64,000 bases of DNA from Capsicum annuum (Eukaryota; Streptophyta; Magnoliopsida; Solanales; Solanaceae): the NCBI RefSeq assembly GCF_002878395.1, contig NC_061114.1:150023970-150087969 (forward strand), in the 5' to 3' direction. The notes under the pieces were generated by a model. That model had not been told where the DNA came from, did no database searches, and worked only from the letters and a program-made list of their open reading frames with translations. Shown here one piece after another: positions 12,251-22,760 of the stretch; positions within the stretch are counted from its first letter, which is position 1, and each line of letters begins with the position of its first letter. Both the position numbers and the translations under genes were made by a program.

Positions 12251-12987
12251 TGTTAACAGAATAATGGATCAAATCTATTGAAAGTTTGCAAATAGCTATA
12301 GGACAATACATACAAATGACAAATTAAGCTCTGAATGTTCTAAATCTAGCCCTCAAGTCATAACAGATGAAGGTCGGCCAAAGAGGAAGATCAACATAGA
12401 TGATGGAATGTAGAAAACCTAGTTTGCATGTGGATTCAAGTTTCTCAGGATCTTAATTACAGCAGCAATTACAAAAAGGGAGTGAAATTTCAAAGAGCAG
12501 CAGAAGCTACTAATGAAGGTTGGAGGAAAAGGATGGATGTGTACTTACTCAGTTTTCAATAATTCCCATGAATGTTCTCTCAAAATAATACATCAAGGAG
12601 ATATTCAACTCTTACATCAGAGAGTAAACCTGCAACCACAAAGAGATGTTAAAAAAGAGAAAACAACAGGAGCAGAAGAATCCTTAAATCTTGAGAGCTG
12701 GCAAGGTCAATAGCAGAAATAAACTATACTAGATGATCAGTAATTCACAAGAGTTGTAAGACTTAGCTTTGAATGGAGATAGAAAACAATTCTTAGATTC
12801 AGGAGATAATTTTGCAGCGACAATGGGATTAGGTTTAGGAAACACATACAATGTAATATGTAATCATGGAAATGGGCCGAGTTATAGGAAGGCCCAATTT
12901 TGTTTTAGTCGATTTTAGATGGATTGGTCCATCTAGTATATGTACTCTTTATTATCAGTAAAATTCCTTATTAAAAAAAAATAAAAA
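12251..12987 (+). other. LINE L 3' untranslated region and A-rich tail
   Basis: No coherent frame after the RNase H end; the 66-codon stretch at 12513-12713 is not recognisable. The end (about 12860-12970: gaaatgggccgagtt, ggcccaattttg, tactctttattatcag) is followed by a short A-rich tract, as expected of a LINE 3' end. Confidence 0.6.
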
Positions 12988-13220
12988 CCCATAAGTCTAG
13001 TTGGTGAAATTCGTGTATCCAATTTAGCCACGTCGTGTTGCAACGTTAAATTAAGCACTGTATGGGAGGCAACCCATATTTTGTACTTATTTATTTATAG
13101 GGTAATATGTTTTTTCAATTTCCAGGACTAAAGATAGCAGAAAAGATCCAAAAAAGTTCAAGAAGTAGGTCATACGAGCTCTTCACGAGTTGTATCTTAA
13201 TGGTCGCGTAAGGACCTAGG
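12988..13220 (+). other. Element A segment after pol, between LINE L and element B
   Basis: Contains the conserved plant gypsy phrase gttgcaacgttaaattaag followed by gggaggcaaccca, which lies shortly after pol in Athila-type elements. This shows that A resumes here after the LINE. At 13170-13195 there is tacgagctcttcacgagttgtat, close to tacgagtctcctcacgagtcat in the A LTR (24410-24432). No frame is open. Confidence 0.65.
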
Positions 13221-15369
13221 TGTCACGACCCAAACTAGGGCCTGACCGTGACGAGCATTTTAAATCATTGGGGCCCGAAACACCCCTATCTATCTGGTAA
13301 TCATGCACCTAATTCATATGATCAAACAAATGTAGAGAAACACAATAATTCGGAAATATGGTCATAAATATGAAAAGAGACAATAACGGGGAGATAATGT
13401 TCCCTCAACATCAATTATCCTCTGAACAACTGTCTGCGAAAATCTCTAACAAATGACTGAAATGATGTCTATCTGAAAACTGGGACAAGGCCCCCAGTAG
13501 ACCTAAAAACTGAATATAAGATAAAAGGACTGCAGGACATAAGACCTTTCGAAATATAGAAGGCTCACCACTTGTCTCTACAGCTCTGTCTAAAAGTTCT
13601 ACTGATTCTCTTGACCCCTAGACTGGCCCTCTGAACCTGAGAAGTTGGAGAGGGGAGGGGGTCAGCACAAAAGTACTGGGACGTAGAGATATCAAAGCAA
13701 AACATAATATTTTTACAAAATATAGTTGAGAGCCATTATAAAGCAATTTCGTATCAAATCATTCGAAAGCACATGGGTGTAATGCAATAGTTTTTCTCAA
13801 CAATAATGAAATGCAACTAAGCTAGGTGGAATACCCTACATAATTTACACCAACTATCAAACCTCAGTTGCCTCTAAGATTAGAGTATAAGTAAGGGAGA
13901 GACACACAAGACCACGAAGCATGGAGTCTCTACCCAAATCAAATATGGTAGTGCACAAGACCACAAAGCATAACTCCTAACCATAATCCCAATTTGGGAT
14001 AATATAAAATCAGGTACGCAAGACCACAAAGCATGGTACCAAGTTCCTGAGTCGGCAAACACGGTTTCCAGCGTAGAATCATTTGACTCATGCTTTCTTT
14101 GGGCAACTACCTATCTCATTTAAAATAAATGCATTTAAACTCACTTCATAATCTTTCACATATCATACTTTATAAGGTATCGTCATACCTAACTTGGAAG
14201 TCATCAATATCATATCAATCTCTTCGTTCAATCATCATATGCAATATTCTTCAATATGAACAAAACAACCCTCTTTTTGAAAGTCGAGAATCATATCATT
14301 TCATAGCACTTTTCGAAATATTTCATGACATGCTTTTAAAGATGATTTCAAAACTATTCATGTCATATGAAATTTTAAAACATCATATCAAGAGAGGGAT
14401 TCCAAATAATTCATGCTTTCAATTTAACATCATCTTAAATCATATGCAATTACATATACAATATATCAAATCATTTCGAGGAAAGGCCTAAAAGACCAAA
14501 ACATCATGATTAAAGCATTCGAAACATAACTATATTCATAATTTCAAAACCCCCATTGAAAAACATGATTTAAATTGCCCATGAGATTTTTTTGGATAAT
14601 CCCACGTACCTCTATTTCCAAGGATAATAGATGTTTCTTGAAGCTTGTGGATTGGTGATTCCAACTATGTAATTATCTTTGAAACCCTACAGTCAAATCT
14701 TGAACTAGTTAGGTTTTTATTTTGAAAACCTAAGGAGAATCTTAAGCACTTTTGATGAAAGAATATGTATTTTGGGGTCCTTGGAGCTAAATCTCATGTT
14801 TTAGGGCTAAGTAAGGGTGGAAAAGGACCACTTTGTCCTCAACACGGAGTGTTTAAATCACCAGAATTCCTTACATAGGTGCTACCCATCCCGTTGCCTA
14901 TGTTCACATAGGCGCTGCTTAGGCTATCGCCTATGTTTGCATAGGCGCCGCATAGGCTATTGCCTATGCTTTCCAGTAGCCATGGGCAATTGGTTAGGCA
15001 ACGCTTATCACCTTGAAGGGCCATAACTTCTTGCTCGGGTGTCAAATCTTAGCCAAATTGGTATCGTTGGAAAGCTAACTCTAAAACCTATCATTTCACA
15101 CATAGTAGGCTTCCTAATTCAACATACACAGAGAGTTATGATTGATGGAAGCTGACCTACTTTACAACGTCTACTAAAACTTAGTCGATCGAAATAGTTC
15201 CAACTCGTCCTTGAGTTGAATGACCTCTATGGTCTAAATTGAAGCTTGAGTGGATTCATATGCTACACAATAATTAACATGCCATATTGGCATAGGATTT
15301 TATGGCTTTGGGATTAGCAATGCATCAAAATCATGGTCTATATTATAGCCCGAATTGCGGGGCGTTACA
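13221..15369 (-). repeat. Element B 3' LTR, complete
   Basis: Begins TGTCACGACC and ends GTTACA on the + strand (TG...CA), next to the PPT. It matches 20439-21642 over its first 1.2 kb. The part unmatched elsewhere (about 14424-15369) is U3 and holds the 33-bp tandem repeat and a core phrase shared with element E (ccaaattggtatcgttggaa at 15053-15072). Confidence 0.9.
14896..14968 (-). repeat. 33-bp tandem repeat in U3 of element B LTR
   Basis: Two full units (14896-14928 and 14929-14961) and the start of a third. Each unit begins gcctatgt, contains the near-palindrome cctatgttcacatagg and ends ggctat(c/t). The block is much richer in C and G than its surroundings. A weaker copy precedes it at about 14874-14886. 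Confidence 0.8.
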
Positions 15370-15383
15370 TTATCCCCTCTTAG
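15370..15383 (-). other. Polypurine tract of element B
   Basis: Reverse complement reads taagaggggataa, immediately inside the 3' LTR. This is the expected primer for plus-strand cDNA synthesis and it fixes the element orientation as minus. Confidence 0.8.
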
Positions 15384-15459
15384 GATCATTCATCCCCGAA
15401 TGATGATGTGGAACATAGACAGACGCGATTTCAAGAATAATAAAGGACTAGGAATGATA

Positions 15460-15958
15460 AGATAGGAATAGTACCTTCTATCTCCTCCTTCATCGAAGCA
15501 AACAAATTGGGATATCTAATTCTCATGTCATTTTCTGACTCTCAAGTTTCTTTTTCAACTTTCTGATTCCTCCACAGTACCTTTACTGAGGCTATCTCTT
15601 TGCTCCTCAGCTTCCGAACTTGGCGATCTAGAATTTCAACAGGCTCTTCTTCGTAAGACAAGGAGTCTGTCACTTTGATACTCTATACTGGAAATACCAT
15701 AGAATGATCTCTAATGCATTTATTCAACATGGATACATGGAATACCGGATGCATGGAACGCAAACTTGCAGGCAATTCTAACTCATATACAACTATACCA
15801 ATTTTTTTCAAAATCAGATATGGCCCTACATAACGAGGGCTCAATTTACCCTTTTTTCCAAACCGCATAACTCCTTTCATAGGAGAAACCTTGAGAAACA
15901 CCCAATCACCAATTTCAAACTCTAGTTCTCTTCTCCGAATATTAGCATAGGACTTCTG
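15460..15958 (-). pseudogene. Element B integrase C-terminus and chromodomain-like tail
   Basis: The open piece 15683-15901 holds FLKVSPMKGVMRFGKKGKLS, RYVGPYLIL and LHPVFHVSML-type text (here MHPVFHVSML), the GPY/F module that binds DNA. After a stop at 15683 the frame continues with EEEPVEILDRQVRKLRSKE, then VKVLWRNQ and a Glu/Tyr-Pro tail, which match the chromodomain of Del/Tekay elements that guides insertion into heterochromatin. There is a stop inside the last part (KET then stop). Non-functional. Confidence 0.8.
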
Positions 15959-15979
15959 ACGACTATGAGTAGTATTGAG

Positions 15980-16960
15980 TCATTCTCTAATGATTTTCAC
16001 TTTCTCCATCACCTGATGAACAAGATCAGGCCCATACAACTGAGTCTCACCCACTTCATACCATCCTACCGGAGACCTATATCTCCTCCAATACAAGGCC
16101 TCAAAAGGATCCATCTTGGTGCTGGCATGGTAGCTATTAGTATAGGCAAATTCAACCAGTGGCAGGTGATCTACCCAACTACCTTTGAAATCAATGACGC
16201 ATGCCCTCAATATATCTTTGAGGGTTTGAATGGTATGCTCATCTTTCCCATCCGTCTGAGGGTGAAAAGCTGTGCTCAAATTTACTTATGTACCTAAACC
16301 CTTCTAAAAGGATCTCCAAAACTTAGATGAAAAATGCGTACCTTTGTCGGATATAATGGACATTGGTGCCCCATTCAATTGAACTATCTCTTCAATGTAA
16401 ATCTTAGCATAAACCTCTCCCGAATAATTAGTCCTCACAGGCAAAAAGTGGACTGACTTGGTTAACCGATCTACAATCACCTATATAGAATCATACTGGT
16501 TTTGGGATCTCAAAAGTCCTGTAATGAAGTCCATATTTATTATCTCCCACTTCTATAAAGGCAGGGCTGTCTGTTGGGAAGTACCACCCGGTCTTATGTG
16601 TTCTACCTTCACTTGCTGACAGTTCAAACACTTGGACACAAAATCAGCTACATCATGTTTCATGTTATTCCACCAATAAAAGGCTTTCAGATCATGGTAC
16701 ATCTTAGTAGAGCCTGGGTGAATGACATACCTCGAAGTGTGTGCCTCATTAAGGATTCTTTCCCGTAGCCCATCGATTCAAAATGCATAACCTACCCTGA
16801 AATCTTAAAATACCATCACCACCAATTTCAAACGACATAACCTTTTATTGACCCACATCTTTCTTGATTTGCATCAAGATGGGATCTTCAACCTGCTTCT
16901 CCTTAACTTCAGGACAAAGAGATGAATTAGCTAACTCATGAAAAATCACCCCTCTATTTT
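15980..16960 (-). pseudogene. Element B integrase core and zinc-binding region
   Basis: The open piece 15980-16279 reads [20 protein letters not shown], with catalytic Glu expected in the usual [11 protein letters not shown] and here changed to DEH. It continues with WVDHLPLVEFAYTNSYHAST and YRSPVGWYEVGE. Upstream on the minus strand (16280-16960) the core Asp region and the HHCC zinc finger can be followed only in fragments with frame changes, for example the C-N-C type finger near 16610-16680. The longest + strand frames here are shadows. Confidence 0.75.
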
Positions 16961-16966
16961 CAGAAT

Positions 16967-17345
16967 CTAAGAGTTGAACTCCCAGATTTGTAATGCGGTG
17001 AATCCTTCACCATCTATTTTTTTTCCTTCTTCTACATAGGAAAGGCTGCCTATAGATAACCTGCTGAGGGCGTCGGCTACAACATTTGCCTTGCTCGGAT
17101 GATAATGCAGACTCATATCATAGTCTTTCAAAAGATCCATCCAACGCCTCTGCCTGGGGTTCAATTCTTTCTGTGAGAAAACATACTGTAAACTCTTATG
17201 GTCGGTATAAATATTAATATGCACTCCATAGAGATAGTGCCTCCAGATTCTAAGTGCAAACACCACGCCTGCTAACTTCAAGTCATGAAGGGGTAATTGC
17301 ACTTATGCACCTTTAACTGCGTAGATGCATAAGCTATGACCTTGC
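16967..17345 (-). pseudogene. Element B RNase H remnant
   Basis: From 17302 on the minus strand: [20 protein letters not shown] (usual HDLELAAVVFALK, Glu now Lys at the catalytic position), [20 protein letters not shown] (catalytic TDHKSL), [20 protein letters not shown], then [13 protein letters not shown] (final catalytic Asp). The start of the domain lies across a frame break at about 17303-17350, where [13 protein letters not shown] ends the RT piece. Confidence 0.85.
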
Positions 17346-17349
17346 AACA

Positions 17350-18308
17350 CTACATCAATACACAACCAAGTCTCACACGGGACGCATCACAATAAACCAC
17401 AAAATCATCTACACCCTTGGGAAGGGTAAAAATAAAAGCAGTAACCAGCTTGTCCTTCAATTTCTCAAAACTATTTTCACACAAGTCAAACCACACAAAC
17501 TTCATCTTTTTTTGAGTCAGTTTAGTAAGCGGAGCAGCTATGGAAGAAAAACTCTCTACGAACCTTCTGTAATAACCTGCCAAACCCAAGAAGCTCCGAA
17601 TATTGGTTGGAGTCGTGGGTCTGGGCCATTTTCTCACTGCTTCAACTTTCTGTGGATCCATTCTTATCTCGTCGCTAGACACAATATGCCCCAGGAAGGC
17701 AATAGCGTCTAACCAAAATTCACACTTAGAAACTTTGGCATACAGCTGATGATCCTTAAGGGTATGAAGGATAATTCGGAGGTGATTGGCATGATCCTCT
17801 TTACTCTTAGAATGGATCAGAATACCATCAATAAATACAATGATGAAAAAGTCAAGAAACTGACGGAACACTCTATTCATAAGATCCATGAAGGCTACAG
17901 GGGCGTTAGTCAACCTGAAGGACATGACTAGAAATTTGTAGTGACCATATCGGGGTCGGAAGGCTATCTTGGGTATGTCTGACTCCCTAACTTTCAACTG
18001 ATGATAACCCGAAAGAAGGTCTATTTTTGAAAATCACTTGGCACACTGAAGCTGGTCAAAAAGGTCGTCAATCCTAGGAAGAGGATATTTATTTTTAATC
18101 GTGACCTTATTCAGCTGATGGTAGTCTATGCACATCCGAAGGGACCCATCCTTCTTTCGCAGGAAGAGCACCGATGCACCCCAGGGGGAAACACTAGGAA
18201 GAATAAAACCTTTGTCTAGGAGGTTTGAAAGCTGTTTCTTTAACTTCTTTAGTTCCGCGGGAGCCATTCTATATGGAAAAATAGAAATAGGATGAGTGTC
18301 TAGCAATA
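17350..18308 (-). pseudogene. Element B reverse transcriptase, catalytic box FIDG
   Basis: Finger region from 18306: [59 protein letters not shown] and IDDLFDQL. After a break, the 215-codon piece 17350-17997 has [34 protein letters not shown] and [16 protein letters not shown]. The catalytic box normally FIDD reads FIDG (residues 55-58 of the piece, Gly codon at 17824-17826), removing one of the two metal-binding aspartates. [30 protein letters not shown] and the start of RNase H ([12 protein letters not shown]) follow. Confidence 0.9.
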
Positions 18309-18323
18309 TATCAATGCTAAAAT

Positions 18324-19043
18324 TTATCTCTCTATCGAGGGTATCCCTGGGAGATCTTCGGGAAAGACTTCTGGGAATTTATTTAGTACAGGGACTGACT
18401 GCAGAGGAAGGTCTCCAACTTTTAAATCTTTTACTCGAATTAGATGATACATACAGCCTTTGGAGATAAGTTTTCGAGCTCTAAGATAAGAGATAAAGTT
18501 ACCGCTAGGTTCTACAGAACTCCCTACCCATACAATTGGTGTCTCATTCAGGAAAGAAAAAGTGACCTTTTGGGTTCTGCAATCAAGGGTGGCATAACAC
18601 GAATGTAGCCAGTCCATCCCAAGGATGGCATCAAAGTCTATCATATCCAGTTCTATAAGTTCTACCACAGTTTTCCTACCATGAATAGACACAACACAAT
18701 TTCTATATACCCTTTTAGCAACAACAGAATCACCTACAGGAGTAGAAACAGAGAAGGGTTCTACAATAACTTTGGGCTCAAACCTAAAACCAACAGCCAT
18801 ATAAGGGGTCACATAAGATAAAGTAGACCCAGGATCAAGCAATACATAAACATCATGAGAAAAGATTCGTAACATACCGGTGACAACATCTGGTGAAGCT
18901 TCCGCCTCCTGGCAGTTAGTCAAATAATATAACCAATTGTGACCACTTTCGGTAGCTGAAGTAGCACCTTTAGGGAAAGGAGTTGTAGAGACGGCTTGGG
19001 ACTTAGCGCCCCCTCCCCCGTATTTATTCCAACAGATGGACAA
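18324..19043 (-). pseudogene. Element B aspartic protease, 239 open codons
   Basis: Retropepsin-like protease that processes Gag-Pol. Around residues 66-85 the text reads DVYVLLDPGSTLSYVTPYMA, with DPGS as the active-site triad (Del elements have DSGA or DPGS/T). It is followed by a long beta-rich stretch and ILGMDWLHSCYATLDC, the flap and core signature. The end [13 protein letters not shown] leads to RT. The frame ends at a stop at 18324 and continues in another frame at 18306, so a stop plus frameshift separates it from RT. This is the best preserved protein part of B. Confidence 0.85.
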
Positions 19044-20290
19044 TCTCTTTGAAGGTGACCTACTTTGCCATAAGTATAGCAGTTTCTTTCCTCAAACCAG
19101 CACTTCCTTGGATGATTCCTTTCGTAAACCTCAAACCACGGATGAGTACAATGTTACTGGGCCACACTGCCTTGAGACTATGTACCTAGAGCTTTGGACC
19201 CATGAAGAGTCTGAAAATTCTGAGTTTGTCTATCTATCGGTGGTCTGGGTGCTGGGGCGCTGGTTGCTGACTGTGCATTATTCTAAAACTTCTTCTTCTT
19301 CGACCACTTATTACCCTAGTTACCACTTTATGACTGACTCTGGTGCTGGTCCGTAGATCTAGCTCTCTTAGCCTATCTGTCTTTCTCTCTAAATTCAGCA
19401 ATCTTTTTCTTCTTCTCTTCCACTTGATGCATATGAACGGTCAGTCAAGCAAAGTCTAACTCCTTATTCAACATAGCCCCCTGGCACTCAAGTACCAGGT
19501 CATCAGCAAGGCCAGATGCAAACTTTCTCATCCGAGCCCTCATATTACTAGTCAACTCTAATGCATAGCAGGCTAGTTTACTAAACTTCAAAATGTACTC
19601 CTGCACACTCATACTTCCCTGCTTCAGATTTATAAACTCTTCTACTTTGGCCTCCCTCAACTCCAGAGGAAAGAATCGATCAAGGAAGGCTTCCACAAAT
19701 TCACCCCAAATTGTGGGCTCAGTACTTTCACCTTTTTCATCTTCCCAGTCGGCATACCACTGACTCGCAACGTCCTTGAGTTGATAGGTTGCTGCTCCAC
19801 CCATTCAAGCTTATCCACATGCATCACCTTAAAGATCTTTTCTATCTCATCCATGAACTCCTGTGGATCTTTCTCTACCTTGGTGCAAGTGAACTTAGGT
19901 GGGTTCATCTTCATGAAATGTCTGACTCTAGTAGCCTCATATGTAATAGGTGCAGACCCAAAATCTTCCAATCGTTGAGCTTGGTTAACTAGTAACTACA
20001 TCAGTATATGAATAGACCGTCTGAATTCTGTATTTGAAATATCTCCCTGAGTAGTTAGGGGACGGTTGGCACTAGTTCGTGAAACCTGTGGTAAACTGGT
20101 CAGAACTAAGGGACTCTCGGAGTAGGGAAAAATTCTAGAGTGTGAGCCCTGTTATGGGTCCACATACTATGGGTGGGACGGGCCTCATATGCCTGAGCAT
20201 TCTGATCGATGTTATAACATGGAGGCATAACTGTGTTTACGAAACACAAGTGATCATTGATTAGGGAACAGTTCAGACTCTGAAGCACAA
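19025..20290 (-). pseudogene. Element B gag with degenerate zinc knuckle
   Basis: Capsid part: 19657-19971 (FMKMNPPKFTCTKVEKDPQE, FMDEIEKIFKVMHV) is joined by a frameshift at about 19800 to 19445-19804 (ATYQLKDVASQWYADWED, FLDRFFPLELREAKVEEFIN, LKQGSMSVQEYILKF). This matches the retrotrans_gag core of Del elements. The zinc knuckle at about 19040-19090 reads CYTYGKVGHLQRDC. The second Cys of CX2CX4HX4C is Tyr. The N-terminus lies near 20100-20290, where only broken frames remain. Non-functional. Confidence 0.8.
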
Positions 20291-20422
20291 ACTAAATCAC
20301 AAAGAAGGGAAACATTTCCTAAACGCCTAGCAGCCTCCTGCTTGTAAGTGTGGCGCGCTATACACCCATAAACAAGACTCTACCCGATGCGATTTCGCAG
20401 ACACCCTAGGACCATGAATCGT

Positions 20423-20435
20423 GCTTTGATACTAA
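20423..20435 (-). other. Primer binding site of element B (tRNA-iMet type)
   Basis: Minus strand reads TTAGTATCAAAGC, three bases from the 5' LTR. This resembles TGGTATCAGAGC, complementary to the initiator methionine tRNA 3' end, with four changes. Confidence 0.75.
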
Positions 20436-20438
20436 GTT

Positions 20439-21642
20439 TGTCACGACCTGAACCAAGGCCTGGATGTGACAAGCATTTCAAACCATTGGGGCCTGAAACA
20501 CCCCTATTTGTCTAGTAATCATGCACCTAATTCATATGATCAAAGAAATATAAAAAAACACAATAATTTGGAAACATGGTCATAAATATGAAAAGAGATA
20601 ATAACGGGGAGACAATGTTGCCTCAAAATCAATTATCCTCTGAACAACTATCTGCAAAAATCTTTAACAAATGACTGAAACGATGTCTATATAAAAACTG
20701 GGACAAGGCCCCCAGTAGATCTAAAAACTGAATATAAGTTAAAAGGACTGCAAGACATAAGACCTTTCAAAACATAGAAGGTTCACCACTTGTCTCTACA
20801 GCTCTTTCTGAAAGTTCTACTGATTCTCTTGACCCCTAGACTGGGCCTTTGAACCTGAGAGGTTGGAGAGGGGAGGGGGTCAGCACAAAAGTACTGGCAC
20901 ACAGAGATATCAAAGCAACACTTAATATTTTTACAAAATATAGTTGAGAGCCATTATAAAGCAATTTCGTATCAAATCATTTGAAAGCAAATAGGTGTAA
21001 TGCAATAGTTTTTCTCAACAATAATGAAATGCAACTAAGCTAGGTGGAATACCCTACATAATTTATACCAACTGTCAAACCTTGGTTGCTACTGAGATTA
21101 GAGTATAAGTGAGGGAGAGACATACAAGACCACGAAGCATGGTGTCTCGAACCAAATCAAATATAGTAGTGCACAAGATTACAAAGCATGGCTCCTAACC
21201 ATAATCCCAATTTGGGATAATATAAAATCAGGTACACAAGACCATAAAGCATGGTACCAAGTTCTCTAGTTGACAAACACGGTTTCCAACGTAGAATCAT
21301 TTGACTCATGCTTTCTTCGAGCAACCACCTATCTCAATTAAAATCAATGCATTTAAACTCACCTCATAATCCTTCACATATCATACTTTATAGGGTATCG
21401 TCATACCCGACTTACAAGTCATCAATATCATATCAATCTCTTTATTCAATCATCATACGAAATATTCTTCAATATGAACAAAACAACCCTCTGTTTGAAA
21501 GTTGAGAATCATATCATTTCATAGCACTTTTCGAAATATTTCATGACATGCTTTTAAAGATGATTTCAAAACCATTGATATCATATGAAAATTTAAAATA
21601 TCATATCAAGAGAGGGATTCCAAATAATTCATGCTCTCAATT
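20439..21642 (-). repeat. Element B 5' LTR, U3-truncated
   Basis: Aligns with 13221-14424 from TGTCACGACC onward and loses similarity at about 21642 (aattcttttc against aatttaacat). The missing 945 bp are the U3 start in the element's orientation, so promoter and TG end are gone. Confidence 0.88.
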
Positions 21643-22760
21643 CTTTTCTTTATTTACTTACTAATTAATGTGTACTTTTAGGTATCATGCCTCCAAAAGG
21701 TGTTTCTTCTTCCAAGAAAGTGGCCAAGAATGGAAAGAAAAATGCACCATCCTCAAGTTATAAATCCACTGAGTCATCTAGTAGTAGTGGTGATATAGTT
21801 GAATTACTAGTGAAGGGACAAGCTGACCAACTAGAAAAACACCTGCTCGGGCAATGAAAATAGCAACTCTAGGGGACATAACTCTAAGGGGACCAAGGAG
21901 AAAGAACCGGAGCACCTCTCCTCCACACTCACCTCAGATGTAATATGTATATCTAGTAGCCCACCTCTGGTATAGTCTATCCCACCTCGCTCAAAGGGAA
22001 TTCCATTTGGGTTCATTATGATTTCACAGGCCATATGGAATGATGAAATGGCGATATTGGACATATTGGAGGACATGGTCTAAAACATAGAAGGGGGCAT
22101 GAATCCCTAGGTTGATACTCAATTGGAAAACTAAAATAGAAGGGTGTAGCTAAGACTGGATACATTTGAGCTTAGGATAACCTGATAGTTGGGCAGCAGC
22201 CAAACCCCAGATCTTATAGAGGTGAAAGGCGAAGTGGCTGAGATAAAGAGAATGATGGATTAGTTGTATGCCATACCAATTATCCCAGAGTTTGAAGTCA
22301 TGATTAGTATGCCTAAGGTCTATGATGATAATATTTTGGCTACTCCAAACCTGGTAGATGAGATCCAAAATGAAAAAAGAGAAAGAAAGAAGAGAAAGCA
22401 TAAGAAGAAACATGCTAAGAATAAAGCTAAGGAAAATAGCCTACAACATGAGCAGGACCAGCAGGTAAGGGTCCGTGAGATGCATGCCGGGGCCAGTGGT
22501 TCGAGATGGTGATTGATGATGCTGATGGAGGTGGTGATGTAGACCCTCCTAGTGATATACCATTTAGCATACCGGCCACCACTAGTACCACTATTGTTGA
22601 CTCAGTCCTGATAGCTGATAGGAATCTAGATGATGTATTAGGAACCTGAGTGAAGGGCCTACGTGCTAATGTTGTATGAGTTGGCACGTTGAGTGCACGG
22701 GTATGTTCCGATTCCTTTGAATTACATTTTTACAAGCATTGAGGACAATGCATAAGATTT
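21643..22760 (+). pseudogene. Element A post-pol frame remnant
   Basis: After B, A resumes. From ATG at about 21688 a short frame reads MPPKGVSSSKKVAKNGKKN then a Ser-rich stretch, ending at a stop near 21857. A later open piece (22264-22512) is Lys/Arg/Glu-rich. Athila elements often carry an extra protein frame here, of uncertain function. The Lys-rich start and position fit that. No membrane segment or signal peptide is seen, so I do not call an env-like protein. The text gaggacaatgcataagattt then ttaggggtgggg at about 22741-22775 is a conserved Athila 3' phrase. Confidence 0.55.

Larger units (their letters stand above)
6531..12987 (+). mobile_element. LINE L: near-full-length plant L1-type non-LTR retrotransposon inside element A
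   Basis: Domain order is ORF1 (DUF4283-like plus zinc knuckle), endonuclease, RT with FADD, zinc-binding and plant-type RNase H, then a 3' UTR ending in an A-rich tract (12972-12987). The same short word flanks it: tctagtttg at 6522-6530 and tctagttgg at 12996-13004, a plausible degraded target duplication. Element A continues on both sides (integrase end on the left, the GGGAGGCAACCCA segment on the right). Length about 6.45 kb is usual for plant L1. Stops and frameshifts throughout show it is dead. Confidence 0.88.
13221..21642 (-). mobile_element. Element B: Del/Tekay chromovirus (Ty3/gypsy) nested in element A
   Basis: Direct repeats start at 13221 and 20439, both TGTCACGACC. On the - strand the order is PBS (20423-20435), gag, protease, RT, RNase H, integrase, chromodomain-like tail and PPT (15370-15383). 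The 3' LTR (13221-15369, 2149 bp) is complete. The 5' LTR stops matching at about 21642 and lacks the roughly 945 bp that form its U3 start. Sequence of element A flanks both sides. By eye, about 25 of the first 200 LTR bases differ, mostly transitions. RT lacks a catalytic Asp, so this copy is dead. Confidence 0.9.

Noticed and set aside
12513..12713. 66-codon + frame after LINE RNase H
   Set aside because: It sits in the LINE 3' UTR and has no recognised domain or relation to LINE ORFs.
22264..22512. Independent lysine-rich gene
   Set aside because: It lies in element A after pol, is flanked by element A text, and starts and stops without gene context; better read as a post-pol remnant.
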